Positions 1 through 12,180 are shown, numbered from the stretch's first letter. The stretch: DNA of 64,000 nucleotides from Nephrocerus scutellatus (GCA_947095585.1 OX352762.1:90825749-90889748), one strand, 5' to 3'. A program made the numbers and translations. The notes: generated from the letters alone by a model not told the origin.

Positions 1-1081
1 TCTTTTGGACCGCTCAATTCAAGTTGTTTTGGCCGGTTTCAAGTCTGAAATACATAAAATACATGGCATAAACGCTGGCGTTCCCCAGGGCTTTGTTTGG
101 TCCCCGACACTCTTTCTCGTTTCTATTTATGATCTCTTATTTGTGACTTCTAATCCAATTCACTCTTTCGCTGACGACAGCACTCTCAGCTTCTCATATA
201 ATTTTGTGGAACGTCCCTCCACCTCTGATGTGGAACTCAAACAACTTCGTATGTTAAGCCCGTTAAATTCTGAACTTGACAGCATAATACAAAGGGGAAA
301 AATCAATCGAGTAGAATTTAACGCTTCCAAAACCCAATGCTGCCTCCTGTCGTCTAAGCGAATACTTAACCCCATGCCATTATCCATGAATGGCACTTGC
401 ATCGAGGAAACTGAAAATCTTGCAATTCTCGGTTTGTGCGTTAACGACAAGCTTCGTTGGAATGACCACATATTCACCGTCGCTAAAAATGCTGCGAAAT
501 GTTTAGGCTTTCTAGCCCGGTGCAAGAAATACTTCACTCCCTCTGATCTGGCTACCATATACAAGGCTTTTATTCGCCAAAAACTTGAGTACAATTGCCA
601 TATCTGGTGTGGTGCGTCTAAGACTACTTTGTATCAGCTAGATATAATACAAAACCGCGCGATAAAAGTTATCGGTGACGAAAACATTGCGAAATCAATT
701 GATTCGCTTGAACACCGCAGGAACGTTTCTTGTTTTATCGCTTCTTCTACCAGCGGTGCTCAAGAGAAATAGCCAGCTCCATGCCACTTCTCCTTGAATT
801 CAACCGCAATACTCGTGGCGCTCTAAATGCTCATCAGTTTACGCTCAAGCCCATCTTCGGACGTACAGTTAAATTCAGGGATTCGTTCTTCAGCCGTACA
901 ACACGTATGTGGAATGTTCTGCCAAGCTCTGTCTTTCCACATCACTATGATCCACAGACATTCAAGGCACAAGCTCATAGACATCTCCTCTCTTCTTCTC
1001 CTTTTCCTTAACGCCCACGCTGTGCCAAGCATATTGCCGAACCCCTTTTTGCGTGCGCAAATTATAAAAAAAAAAAAAAAA
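1..1081 (+). mobile_element. LINE-A (CR1/jockey-like) 3' half, reverse transcriptase remnant
   Basis: This is the 3' half of a non-LTR retrotransposon, cut by the window edge. Frame 2 (5-772) shows reverse transcriptase motif B (NAGVPQG), then the catalytic FADD box in SFADDSTLS near residue 57. The family C-terminal region follows (WNDHIF, YFTPSDLATIYKAF, KLEYNCHIW, IQNRAIKVIGD). The frame breaks near 732 and the last ~90 codons continue in another frame to 1011 (FYRFFYQRCSRE to HRHLLSSSPFP). A short 3' UTR ends in ATTATA plus an A run at 1066-1081. Motif A lies outside the window. The frameshift means it is a dead copy. The RT type is clear. Assignment to the CR1/jockey group is from remembered motif style and is less sure. 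Confidence 0.88.
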
Positions 1082-1993
1082 TATTCGTTTGGCACGAGTC
1101 TGTCGCCATAAGAGGAAACTATAAACTTTAAGACTGTCTGCTCTAGCATATCTAGAGTGCTTGTCTTCAAAATCGAGACAGAATTTCTTTAATTTCAATT
1201 CAATATATTCAAATTAATATAATGTTTAAGCCGCCTCCAAACAATTATATCCTCCATATTATTTCAAGATACCAGTAAGCCTGATCTATCAAAGACTCTT
1301 CAAATCTACGAATGCAATTATATGCCTTTATGTAATTGATAAGAACATTCATAAAACAAAAAAATATATAAACAATATATTAACTCATGAAACCAAAAAT
1401 GCTAGCCCGATCCATTGAAGTGAACCAATTTTTTTGAGACTCTTTAAATCGACAAATGCAATAACATGCCATAATAAGGAACTTTCGTTAAACAAAAGAG
1501 ATTTAATTCCCAAACAAATCGAGGTAGCTTTTCTTGATAGCACAAAAGGTTTTATTGTCGAGGAATGCTATTGATGTTAAAAACAAAATCTCTTCGTCAT
1601 GCAAGGTAAAGCATGGGTATTGTATTATTTCCTTTACAAAAATACAGTTTTTTTCGAATTTGTTTTTAAGTTTCAATGAATTACAGCATTGAGGTGGAAG
1701 CTCGTTTTGCACAAACCACAATACTTTTGATGAAATCAGTAAAACTCCAAACATTTTCTATAAAAAGCGATACTTAATCGGACAACTAGTACAATACCTG
1801 GCAACGAAATATTGCTAAAATTGCTAAAAAACCACACTATTAAATATATACCTATATTTTGTTTATATAATTATAGGTAATATATAACGCGTGTTCCAAT
1901 AGAATATATTTAATTGCAAAGTCCTTTCACAAAAAAATATTAAAATACAACATTTCTGGCTAAAAAGGCTGGAAAAAAAAGTGAAAGTGAAGT
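1082..1993. other. AT-rich spacer, no gene seen
   Basis: Only short AT-driven open frames occur. I see no known protein motif, RNA gene or clear repeat. Confidence 0.5.
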
Positions 1994-2183
1994 TTCAAAA
2001 ACTTTAATTTATCTTGACTCCTGTTTGTCTTTTTGTTTCGACTTCTTTAAGGTCCTTCTCAACACCCTTTCAGACGATCTAGAAATGAGAAACTTTTTGA
2101 GATACTTAAGGCATTTCTGAGATTTAGCGTGTGACGCAGGTCGGGAGCCGCGAGTTGTGATGCATGGAAAAAAGGTTTTTCCT
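1994..2183 (+). repeat. TR-158 repeat, solitary unit (left part)
   Basis: This stretch is similar to the reverse complement of the tandem units at 39560-40400. Shared blocks include TTTAAGGTCCTT, an ACGATCTAGA block and TTTCTGAGAT, then a run like GTGTGACGCAGG and GAGCCGCGAGTTGTGATGC. The leading segment (CTTGAC then CTGTTTGTCTTTTTG) matches the edge of that array and the segment at 54446. The SINE at 2193-2488 splits the unit, which resumes at 2501. Confidence 0.6.
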
Positions 2184-2192
2184 ATTCTCTTA

Positions 2193-2488
2193 ATAATAAT
2201 AATAATATTCCGCACAACAGACAGTTGCGGTGCAAGGCCTATCTTCTCGCGACTATTTGTGTTGTGCATGCATATTTTTTCACACAAATGGAAGGGACCT
2301 ACAATTTAATGCCGTATCCGAACGGCGAATTAAGAAACTTTCCGTGAAAAGTTATTACTCTCGGACGTTTGTCAGACATTCGCGACAGTTGGGATATTGT
2401 GAAAATACTTTTGATGTTACTGGGAATCGAATCACGAACCTCTTGCTCTGCAGTCATGCAGTTATCCACTGAGGCACGACGCCCACTT
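2193..2488 (-). mobile_element. SINE-T, tRNA-derived SINE with target-site duplication
   Basis: Read on the minus strand it has a tRNA-like head with box A-like GTGCCTCAGTGG and box B-like GGTTCGTGATTCGATTCCC. A body shared with the copies at 12607, 19840 and 27566 follows (AGTAATAACTTTTCACGGAA). The 3' end is CTGTCTGTTGTGCGG plus an (ATT)n tail. Flanks CCTATTCTCTTA (2181-2192) and CCAATTCTCTTA (2489-2500) form a 12-bp target-site duplication with one mismatch. It was presumably transcribed by Pol III and moved by a LINE reverse transcriptase. Confidence 0.8.
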
Positions 2489-2500
2489 CCAATTCTCTTA

Positions 2501-2645
2501 GGTCCTTTTTATATAGCTTTCACACGACCAATAAAGCTGAAATTTTGTGAGCAGCTCAGCCTCAAGGCCATTTCTGAGATACCGCCATTGACTTTTTTGA
2601 TGTCCTTTTTAACCAACATTCATAGGACGAGTGTAAAAGCGAATA
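2501..2645 (+). repeat. TR-158 repeat, solitary unit (right part)
   Basis: TR-158 continues after the SINE, with AGGTCCTTTTTATATAGC, TTTCACACGACC, GCTGAAATTTTGTGAGCAGC and GCCATTTCTGAGATACCG. A second partial unit starts at about 2600 (GTCCTTTTTAACCAAC). Confidence 0.6.
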
Positions 2646-2885
2646 TTATTTCGGGCATCTCAAAACAAAGTTTTTTTTTATATAAACGAGTACTTTTTAT
2701 TGCTCAATGTTTTAATGTCATAAGTTAGTTCGGTGTGGCAGTCTCCCTCTCTCCCTTTCTGCCAACTTAATTAGGGTAGATTGGCACTGCATTAATTTGC
2801 CGTTGTTTGACATTTTTAAACTCAAGTATTGTTCAAAGTGGTCGATTCTGTTTTTTTTAGTAACGTTTCAAGTCAGAAACATAAC

Positions 2886-3174
2886 TCGCGATAAAACTTA
2901 TCGGTGACGCAAATATAGCGAATTCAATAGATTCAGTTTCGGACGAACAGTTACATTTAGGGATTCGTTCTTCAGCCGTACAGCACATATGTGGAATGCT
3001 CTGCCAACTACCAAGTGTCACATCACTATGATCCACAGGCATTCAAAACACAAGCTCATATAGACATCACTTTTTTCTCCTCCTTTTCCTTAAGGCCCAC
3101 GCTGTGCCAAGCATATAGCCGAGCATTATAAGGGTGCGAACCCCCTTAAGCGTGGGTGAATTATAAAAAAAATA
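2886..3174 (+). mobile_element. LINE-A copy, internally deleted 3' end
   Basis: The sequence starts in the region coding for IKLIGDANIANSID, jumps by internal deletion to the SFGRTVTFRDSFFSRTAHMWNAL region, and ends with the family 3' UTR (CCACGCTGTGCCAAGCAT, TATAAGGGTGCGAACCCCCTTAAGCG) and ATTATA plus A8. It is non-coding as it stands. Confidence 0.8.
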
Positions 3175-3175
3175 T

Positions 3176-3265
3176 TTCAATGCCTGTTCTAGTTTTCTTG
3201 CCCATACTTTGAGGTCAATTTTCTCCAGAAAATGCGTATACTGGAAAACTGGAACAGGCATTGAA
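3176..3265. repeat. 90-nt imperfect inverted repeat (long hairpin)
   Basis: Arms 3176-3197 and 3244-3265 are 22 nt each and complementary except one T:G, which would be a G:U wobble in RNA. Inside, ATTTTCTCCAGAAAAT forms a second perfect stem with 7-bp arms and a 2-nt loop. The hairpin abuts the tail of the LINE-A copy at 2886-3174. Size and shape resemble a miRNA precursor or a foldback element; no expression evidence is visible. Confidence 0.65.
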
Positions 3266-3884
3266 GTTGGATATCTAAAGACTCAAACAAGATATCAACT
3301 TTATTTAAACGCAGCTATAAAGGCTTATATTTTTTCTAAAAATGTTGTTCTAAACGAAGTTTCTACCATTAGTATTAACACGTGGTCGGTGGAGATTAGG
3401 GAATTAGGGATTGAGCCCCGCGCTTACCCGGCTTTCGCCATTAAGCATATTCCTTATTTCATATCACTCAACAGGAAACCCTATATTTAATATTCCGTGT
3501 TTAGGTCCTGCACCATTCCAGAAAAGATAATATGATGCAGATTGACCCCCACGTATTAACAGAGCAATTTCCGTTAACATGGGTCAGGGTACATCAAAGT
3601 AAGCTTTTTCTTATTTTTTTCTTAGAATATACCCAATAATCATTTGCCAATACGGGGACACTCATATACGATGCTGTCCATTTATAATACAGTGATATTT
3701 ACATATACGATTAAGAAGATGTACGAATTAACGTATGTGTTAAGCCATCAATTCAACATTCATATCCACCCCCCACAATCAATTTACAACAAGCTCACGC
3801 TATTTCTAGTCATTCTAAGGGTACAATTAGCTTGAAGCATGCGTTATTTACACAACAAAAATGTTGCATTGCACTCGATAAAAA
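3266..3884. other. Spacer, no gene seen
   Basis: AT-rich sequence with short open frames only. Nothing recognised. Confidence 0.5.
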
Positions 3885-4190
3885 GTTAAGCTTCAAGCTC
3901 TTTTGTGTAAAGTGCGCGCTTATGGCGTCGATGAAAAACTGTTTTATCGGATTAGAAGCTTTTGTTTGGACCACTCAATACAACTTTCAAATCTGAAATT
4001 CATTACATAAATGCTGGCGTTCACCAGAGCTCTGTTCTGTCTCCGACACTCTTTTTAATTTTTGTTAATGATCCTTATCTATTACTTTTAATCCAATTCA
4101 CTCTTTTGTTGACGACAGCACTCTTAGCTTATCATATAGGTTGGAAGAAACTCAAATAACTACGTATGTTAAGTATGTTAAATTATAACC
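3885..4190 (+). mobile_element. LINE-A fragment (RT core)
   Basis: Degenerate reverse transcriptase core. It holds a region like FKLLCVKCALMASMKNCFIG, then NAGVHQSSVLSPTLFLIFVND (motif B with decay of GVPQGS) and a frame-broken SFVDDSTLSLSY block (motif C). It lacks the 3' end and A tail, so it is truncated on both sides. Confidence 0.75.
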
Positions 4191-5585
4191 TAAATATTAT
4201 AGCCGAACATTCGGCGTGCGAAACTTTAAAAAAGTACAAACTTTGCAGTCGATTTCTGCTCTTGAAACTTGTTTTAGTTTTTAGAGTCTATTTTCGGTGT
4301 AAATTCAGCTACTAAACTTGAAAAATAATTCTAATAAATTAAAATGCTTCATGCCAGACAGTATTCACTCAAAATGTTTAGTGTTATTTTAGTTTAGCAA
4401 TACCGACCGAGTTCACTGACATTTTTCTCATAAATGGTGTTTTACTTTAATACTTAAAAGAATAGAAATTAAATTAAATGATTAATTCTCCCAGTTTTTA
4501 GCGATCTACGCAACAGCGTGCCTAAAGTTCAAAACCTCAAGCTCTATACCGTACTACTTTACATACGAGTTCAGTTATTTTATTTTCATCACTCGCCAAG
4601 CCATTAGTGCCATTATTTATAAAATATTCACTCTTTCGTGTAATTATAATGCATGGTCTTTATGTATGACTTACATTTGAAGTGGAAGTCGCACGGGGAT
4701 TCGGAAAACATACGTATGATGCCTACGCTACATTTCAATTAGCGAAAATTAGATGAAAGTTTGTTTGTTTAATTGTTTTTAGTTGTTCATTGAGAGCTGT
4801 TAACGTAACTTTAAGTATACTTGAACAGCACGAGAATAAGCAGTGTTTAGGCAGTAGCCCATGCGGACATACTTTTCTCGACTGGCAAGTGGAGTAAACT
4901 GTAAACTCTACTTGATTTACTTAAGGAAATGGAAAAATGCATTTGAATGTATGACGTAGAAAACATATTTTTCTCCTAACGAGCAACGCATTCAACAATT
5001 GCCGAGGGTTATTATTAAAGTTTAGTTATATTTAAAGGAAGATATAGTTTATTTCCGAAGCAAACCTATTCAACAGCACCTTTTTAATAAATCGTATGAG
5101 GTGTCACATCACCTTTGACTAATTGTCATAGTTAAAACTTCTACAACTTTTTCTATCAGGACAGTTTTTTCTATCAGGACAGTTCCTATCAATGATAAAT
5201 GGCAGCATACCTCTAAGTAAAGTCTATTAATTCAGGGAAAATTGACATAATATTGAAACATATACCCAAACAACTAGTGCAAAACATTTTAAGGTCATTC
5301 TGAATTCAAAGCAAATATGGAAGTTATATATTGAATGCATAGGCAAAGCTAAGAATTTATCTACGTCTACCCTAATGGCTCCCAAGATGAAGATTGAAAT
5401 CAGTGCGGATATATTCTCAGAAAAACTAATCCCCACAATCTTAATAATTTGCCTAAAACTATTCAGGCAGTATTTATTAGTAGGGAGGCTTGCAGAGCAA
5501 TCAACGCCATCGACGAAGTGCCAATAACTTACCTAACACATGCAAGGCAGAAGAACGAGGCAGGAAAAACTGGTCAAAATGAACC
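4191..5585. other. Spacer, no gene seen
   Basis: AT-rich. A short tandem duplication of TTTCTATCAGGACAGTT lies at about 5150-5184. The open frame at 5449-5685 runs into LINE-A sequence and is not a gene. Confidence 0.45.
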
Positions 5586-6760
5586 AATTCTTCTAGACTC
5601 TTCCCGAGAATTTGGAAAACAGCCTTTGTCCATTCTGTACCAAAAAAAGGCGAGACGTCGTTTCATTCTTCATACCGACCGATAGCACTCACATCCATAT
5701 TTTCCAATGTCTTGAAAACGCTGATCAACCTTCTGACGGAATTTGGCATTAAGCCCCTTTAAAAAAATGCGTGCTTATGGGGTCGGTTTCAATGGATTAG
5801 AAGCTATCTTTGGATCGCACAAACCAAGTTGTTTTGGATGGTTGCAAGTCGGAAATTCACCGCATAAATGCTGAGGTTCTCCCGGGCTCTGGTTTAACAT
5901 CGACACATTATTTTTCTTCATTATCCCTTGTCTACTACTTCTAATCTAGTCGCCGACGACAACACCCTCATTTTCTCACACTAGTTTGTGGAACGTTCAT
6001 CGTTTTCGCAATTGTAATTCAAACAACAGCGTATGTCAACCACTATTAAAGTCTGACCTAGATAGCATACTAAAATAGGGAGAACCTAACGCTTCCAAAC
6101 CCTAATTTCCTGTCCTGTCGATTAAACCAAACGTAATCCTTTAGCCATTATCCATGAATCGCACTTTCATGCTCGCTATTATCGGTATAAGCGTTAACGA
6201 CAACCTTTGTTGGAATGCCAACATATTTACCGTCGCCACAAATTCTGCAAAATGTTAAGGCTGCACACAACTCACAAGTCCTCCATTCGAGCTAAATTTG
6301 AGTACAACTGTCATATCTGGTCAGGTGGTCTTAAAACTATCTTGCATCTGCTAGATAGGATACAAAACCGAGCGTTAAAACTTATCGGTGATGAAAAAAC
6401 TGCTGGGCCATAATATTATCGCTTCATCAACGCAGAGACGATTTCTGCTTTTCACTATGTAATCGCTTGTACCACCAGCGTTGCTCAAGACAAATAGCCA
6501 ACTTCAGGCCAGCTCTCAATGAATTGAACCGTAACACTCGTGGCGCTCTAAATGCTTGTCAGTTAACCATCAAGCCCAATTTAAGTTTAAATATTTTATC
6601 TTTAGCCGTACAACACGTATAACTTCATTCATGATGACGATTCGCAGACATTTAAACACAAGCTTACAAACATTTCTTCTTCTTAGCCTTAGCCCACTGC
6701 ACCAAGCATTAAGCCTAGCATTATAAGGATACAAGTGTCCTTATGCGAGCGCAAAATATT
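5586..6760 (+). mobile_element. LINE-A copy, heavily decayed
   Basis: Starts in the RT region that reads roughly LLDSSREFGK and SYRPIALTSIFSNVLKTLINL. It then has an internal deletion at about 5740-5760 that removes motif A, followed by broken motif B (INAEVLPGSG) and a degenerate ADDNTLIFS. At 6207-6413 the KFEYNCHIWSGG and LLDRIQNRALKLIGDEK blocks are readable. The 3' UTR at 6720-6745 carries AAGGATACAAGTGTCCTTA, a variant of the family stem-loop with a compensated pair. It ends near 6760 with a short A run. Confidence 0.8.
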
Positions 6761-7800
6761 AAAAACCATATGATAAATAAAAGGAAACCCAAATGGCAAC
6801 TGCATTCGCATAATATTCGCATATAATATAGGAAGGTATTAAGTTTTCCATGTGTGATTCCTGCGTCAAACATAAAGAAATTTAATTAAGGCAAGTCTGT
6901 TCGCACGACGCCCACGTACAGTTGTTTGCATTCAATATGAGCCTGCGTCTTTGGAGTGTTATTAAAAAGAACTACACAGAAAACAACAACGAAAAAGCGA
7001 AATGAGGTGACCAGCGCGACGAAGGCAAACCAAAATAGCCCGCACTCGTAGTACGACGTCCGTACAAAACCGAGAATCTCACAAATTATCTCCCAAAAGA
7101 AGCACTTCACCCCGTTTCCTCAGAAAACCGCTTGAACAACGAATGGCTGCTTTTTGTTTCTTGTTTCTCTATCAGAAGAAACAACACCTACGCAAAATAC
7201 TGCACTGCACTACGCGATGCAAAAGGCGCACTGTGGAAAGCTTTGGAGAAAATTAGGTTTTAAACCAAGGGAAAAAGATTTACTTTCTTCAAGTTTCGCA
7301 TTTTATTTGACATTTCGTAAGTGCAAAGAACAACATTTGAAAAATGAATAAACAATTTTAGAATGATTTACTAAAAATATTCTTCGAAAATGGTCTTTTC
7401 CCACCATCACCTCTAAACTGTGACTAAACAAAGTTCAATGCACCACCACAAAGCTAACGTGTAGTCTGCATTCTAATCTGGTGGTATATCTGATCCATTT
7501 TGCTTTAAAACGGTGGTAGTCATGCTGTAATTATAAATCAAGAACGTGCTATTATTACCAAATTTTTAATGGCAATGATTGCAGATAATAATGATTCAAT
7601 ATACCTGGATGGCGTTGCAAGCCACAAATCCACACAATCAATGGACAGTTACTCATTATTCGCTGATGGTTATACTTAGCCACCAAGATCGTGGGAGGTT
7701 ACATTCAGTGCCCTAATTCTCTTAAAACAAAAAGAAATATGTGGATTAAAAAAGCGCGTCAACTTAGCAAGCAACGTTTTTATTGTTTTTGTTTCGTGAG
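6761..7800. other. Spacer, no gene seen
   Basis: Short unrelated open frames on both strands (for example 6886-7110 minus and 7154-7351 plus). No motif, family similarity or codon pattern that I can support. Confidence 0.45.
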
Positions 7801-7880
7801 AGCCGTGGCTCTAGTTGTTAGTGCGTTGGACTACTGAGCGGGAAATTCAAAGTTCGAATCCAACAAAAACAAAAAAAAAT
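7801..7880 (+). mobile_element. tRNA-like SINE head
   Basis: A tRNA-related promoter module: GCCGTGGCTCTAGTTGTTAG (box A-like), then GCGTTGGACTACTGAGC and box B GTTCGAATCC, followed by an A-rich run. It looks like the head of SINE-T without the body, or a related SINE. The cloverleaf is not complete enough to call a tRNA gene. Confidence 0.55.
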
Positions 7881-7965
7881 GTCACGGTCCCACCTCGCAA
7901 AAAAGAAGAAGTGCAATATTACTCGTAGTTATGTTATGGTCACCTGTCTGGCAACCATTATTACG

Positions 7966-10016
7966 CAATTTGTCAGTGTAAGAAGAGCACATTCATGAGT
8001 TGCTAAATGGGTAGTTAACTGAGGAATTGGAGGCTCCACCAATGACCGAAGATAATACTATGCTGCCGACACCAAGACGAAGTTAGGAGAGCGATAAATC
8101 GGCTCAAAAGTAATAAGGTCCCGGGATCTGATGGGAACTGATAAAAATAGGAGGCCCCACATGAAATAATAGTGCAAGTATGGGAGGAAGAAGCTATGTC
8201 AGAAGACTGGCGAAGAGGTATCCTATGCCACATACATAAGATATCACAAAATGCAACAACTATCGTGGTATAACGTTCTTGAGTACCGCGTATAAAATTT
8301 TCTTCTCTATCCTTCAAGACAGGATAGCCCCATACGATAAAGTCATCATTGGTAGATACCAGTGTGGCTTCATCCCAGGCAAATCAACAACTGATCAGAT
8401 TTACACCCTAAGGCAGGTGATGGAAAAATCTCTAGAGTTTCAAAACTCACTACACCATATTTTTATAGACTATAAAGCTGCCTATGATAGCATATCCAGA
8501 GTACAACCTTATAGAGCCATGAGGGAATTCGGCATCCCAAAAAAACTGACACGACTATGTAGGTTGACCATGACCAATGTTATAAGCTACGTAAAAATAT
8601 CCGGATCACTATCAAGCCCATTCAACATCTACAACGGGCTCCGACAAGGGGATGGACTGACCTGCGTCCTCTTCAACCTGGCGTTGGAGAAAGTGATCCA
8701 AGACTCTGCATAACGGCGAGAGGAACAATCCTCTATAAGTCCATTCAGATACTGCTCTACGCAGACGATATTAAAATCGTTGGTAGAAACCGAAGAACAG
8801 TACAGGAAATTTTCATCCAGATAGAGCAGGCGGCACGAAATCTGGGGCTGCACAAAAATGAGAGCAAAACAAAGTACATGGTGGCCACGTCTGCGAGTAG
8901 AAGATCCAACATTGGTCCCTCAATTCAAATAGTGAAGCGCCATCTCTATGACTCGTTGTCCATTGTCATTAGTGTTCTCGTGTAAGCTATGGGTGCCAAT
9001 GTACTGCCTGAATACTGGCTCCCTACCTATTTTAGCATTCATATCCCCCACCTTGAGCACATGATGTCTTGCATGACAGCTGTAATGTCATATTCTGATT
9101 TTTGTAAGACACCATTCCCTGTCCACCGCATCTCCTGGGTTGCTGTTAAGTCAGCATTATATTTGGACAGGGTATCGGCTAGCTGCTGTGCAACTCGAGC
9201 TCTATACAGTGAGCGTACGTTCCATGAGAAAATTCTTAAATCGTTTAGCCGTTTCCGTTGCCGTGGTCGTCGTCGTTCATCAGTGTATCCACGTGGAAGT
9301 TTGATCGCACTTCTACCAGTCAGAGATAGTTACGGCCACATGCAATTGTAGAGCATTCTGTGTTATTCCCCCTATTTCTGCTGATGGATGACCGCCGAAT
9401 TTGAATTAGTACAATCCTTAAACTAATGTACTAATTTGAATTAGTAAAACCCTTTAACTATCTCGGGTCAACTGTAACATCCGATAATAGCATGGAACCA
9501 GAAATACGCGCACGGTCCAGGAATTTAGCCATAACATCCAAGCTGCTGGTATATAAGACAATGGTCATACCAGTACTTACATATGGATCCGAGACTTGGG
9601 TGCTTAGCAAAAAGCATTTTGACCTCTTAGCCGCGTTCGAGAGAAAAGTCTTACGGAGAATGGTTGGCCCCGTATGTGAGGAATGACGATGCCGGAGACT
9701 TTATAATGATGAGGTTTACGAGCATTACCTCGAAGTCGACATCGTGAAGAAAATTAAAATCGGTAGGCTCCGGTGGGTAGGACACCTAGCTCGCATGAGC
9801 GAAGAGGATTCTGCTCGGAAAGTCCTTTGCGGTAGGATTTATGGAACACGATAGCGAGGCCGGTCAAGCCTACGCTGGAAGGATGGCGTAGACCAGGACG
9901 CCCAGAGTTTAGGGATGCCAAACTGGATGACATCAGCACGAAATCGGGACCGGTATAGAGACTTTTTGTGGGAGGCCAGGACCGGACCCCGGTTATAGAG
10001 CCAAATATGATGATGA
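7966..10016 (+). mobile_element. RTE-1 non-LTR retrotransposon, RT and C-terminal region, broken
   Basis: RTE-1 sequence starts in the linker and RT N-terminus (AFHELLNG region; stops and frameshifts to 8270). The longest readable frame is 8279-8713: STAYKIFFSILQDRIAPYDK, QCGFIPGKSTTDQIYTLRQV, motif A HHIFIDYKAAYDSI, REFGIPKKLTRLCRLTMTNV and motif B NGLRQGD. Motif C follows in another frame (LLYADDIKIVG, ~8755). After an inverted insert at 8942-9393, the C-terminus continues (TSKLLVYKTMVIPVLTYGSE, AAFERKVLRRM, GRLRWVGHLARMSEEDSARK). It ends with GGTTATAGAGCCAAATATGA and (ATG)n, the RTE-style microsatellite tail. Several breaks show that it is dead. Confidence 0.88.
8942..9393 (-). mobile_element. 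Inverted RTE-1 endonuclease segment inside RTE-1 copy
   Basis: Read on the minus strand it is the 5' UTR and AP-endonuclease start of the same family. It begins GCGGTCATCCATCAGCAG, then encodes FSWNVRSLYRARVAQQLAD and QEMRWTGNGVLQKSEYDI, matching 44043-44660. It interrupts the host copy between codons that are contiguous at 63660-63690. Just right of it, AATTTGAATTAGTA is duplicated (9399 and 9433). Confidence 0.8.
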
Positions 10017-12180
10017 TGAAAATCTACTAATATTGAACATCGGTAATAATCGGTAATAATTATTAGTTTCTGTAAAGTTCGAAGTTCAATCTGTCAGGCT
10101 GACACAAATTTAGGCAAAAGACCGAGAAAAAAACACACACCCCCGTTTTTTTTTGTCAATTTTTCTGCTTTAAATTCCGTAAATTCAGAATTTCGTAAGT
10201 TATACGTATTGTTTGCACAATACCTGATTTATGTTGCCATTATTTACCTTTATGTTGCACTATTACTTGGTTAATTTGTAATTAGTGTAAGACGAAGGTA
10301 TTTGTTAATTTGAATCTAATTTTTGTCGTAATTTCAGTTAAAACATTCTCTTAGCTAAATTTTTATAAAATATTACGTTGAAAAGTCTCCACACCAATTC
10401 AGATTTTAATTTCATCATTTCTATGTAATTCTCTGGAAAAATTTTAATAAAAGGAAAACTAAAAATGATGAAGAGAATATTCCTCCTGGAGGGGAAAAAT
10501 TTATGTTTTACAGCTCTTCTATTTACTCGCACATATGATATAACTACAAACGGAAAAATAATAATAATGGTATTCACGATCAGGTGTATAACTACGTAGA
10601 CTTCATTTATATTTAATTGTTCTGCGTTTATAGTTAATTGTCATTATAAAATCATGATTATGTTTTATATGTGTATTTAACTGAAAATTGCATGTTCTTT
10701 GGCACACACTAGAAATGCACTTTTTGTCGAAATCGCAAAGAATGCAACATTAGGAAATTATTCGAAAAAATTGTATTTTAAGGAATTTTGAAAAATTTCA
10801 CAACCTGAAGTATCCGGAAATAATAAATTAACGCCTGGCACCATCAACGGAATTTGCGCATGCGGAAAATCAATTTTTTGTCAAAAATCTGCACAGAACG
10901 TCACTCGGTAAATTCAGCAATTATTGTAAATAATATTTTTCTTTCTTTAAACAATATTTATACGTTGATGCAAAACTATTAAGTTTAAGAATTTTTTTAA
11001 AGGAACTGTATTATTATTTACGCGCACAGCAAATATCACGCAGCACATCATCGGGTTAAGTAAAAATTAACTTACTGACTAAATTTCCTCGCGCGAAATC
11101 TCAACGCCCAAAATTTCTCACAAAAAAGTTATTCTTAGCAGAAAAGTAGGAAAATACGAAATGATATTGCTACTGCGCTCCCGCAACCGCATACGCTCAA
11201 CAGCAGTACATAGTAGAATCGGGCAGCACACATCCGGCTGGTATACCTCTACATTTAAACTTATCCACGATCGGTACGTAATACTTTGTCAAAATAGACA
11301 AAAAACAACATGCAAACGAAATTAAAAAATTAATGTAATACGAAAAATAAAACACTACAAGTTCAATGCATGGACGAAAAAGTTTTCCCATCCTCGGGCT
11401 GGTGGATCTGAGTAGTAGGTACGTAGTGAAGATAAAAAACATCAATCGTTATATGACAGAGAGTATTGAGAAAAACAACCTTGTTTAGTTTCTGACGATT
11501 TACGACACTATACGCGAGAAGCTTCCAGTCGATATCAGAAGAAGCAAACAAAAATGTATTTATTTTTGGCAAGTCACCTGGCTATTATTAGGGGATTAAC
11601 TCTTCAACTACTCTTGTTTGTAGTTGGTTTCGACCTCTCTCTAATACTTTTTTACATATTTCACTAACTTCTTTAAAAACAATTTAAAGTCGATTTATTA
11701 TTTCATCAGAAAGGCAGAGTATCTCTTGACTAAGAACTTAAACTCTCTCTCAAATGTAATGAGTCTCAAGGACAAACAGGCAACCGCCATGCTACACATC
11801 GATCGTCATGATCAAACGATAAAAGTAATGGCGAGTTTAATGGCGACAACGGAGTGCGAACTATAAAGATGCCGTATGCCATCATACGTAAGCAATTCTT
11901 TCCCTTTCCTCCACTCTCTGTCTCTCTCTATATGCCTTTTCCTGCCTTCGAGAGAGTATTGAATTTTCTAAAAATAATAGTTTATTTAAGTACGAGTAAA
12001 TTTTTCTATGTTATAGTTTTTTTTTTCGCCGCTACGGAAGGAACAATTTCAAGTTTGTATTTTTAGATGTGTCGTATAATATGATGCTCGATTTGAAAAG
12101 AGAAATATTGATTTGATCTTTAATTGCATACACTTTTTCACACATTATTGTAACGAAAAAGTATAGGCTGATCATAAATT
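10017..12180. other. Spacer, no gene seen
   Basis: 2.1 kb of AT-rich sequence. Open frames (10338-10577, 11197-11445, 11363-11572, 11854-12066) are short, hydrophobic or low-complexity and match nothing I recognise. A fly noncoding or regulatory function cannot be judged from one sequence. Confidence 0.45.

Noticed and set aside
7801..7880. tRNA gene
   Set aside because: Box A and box B are present, but no complete acceptor and anticodon pairing was found, and the flank is A-rich as in a SINE.
8989..9351. 120-codon plus-strand gene
   Set aside because: Antisense of an RTE-1 endonuclease segment that lies inverted here.
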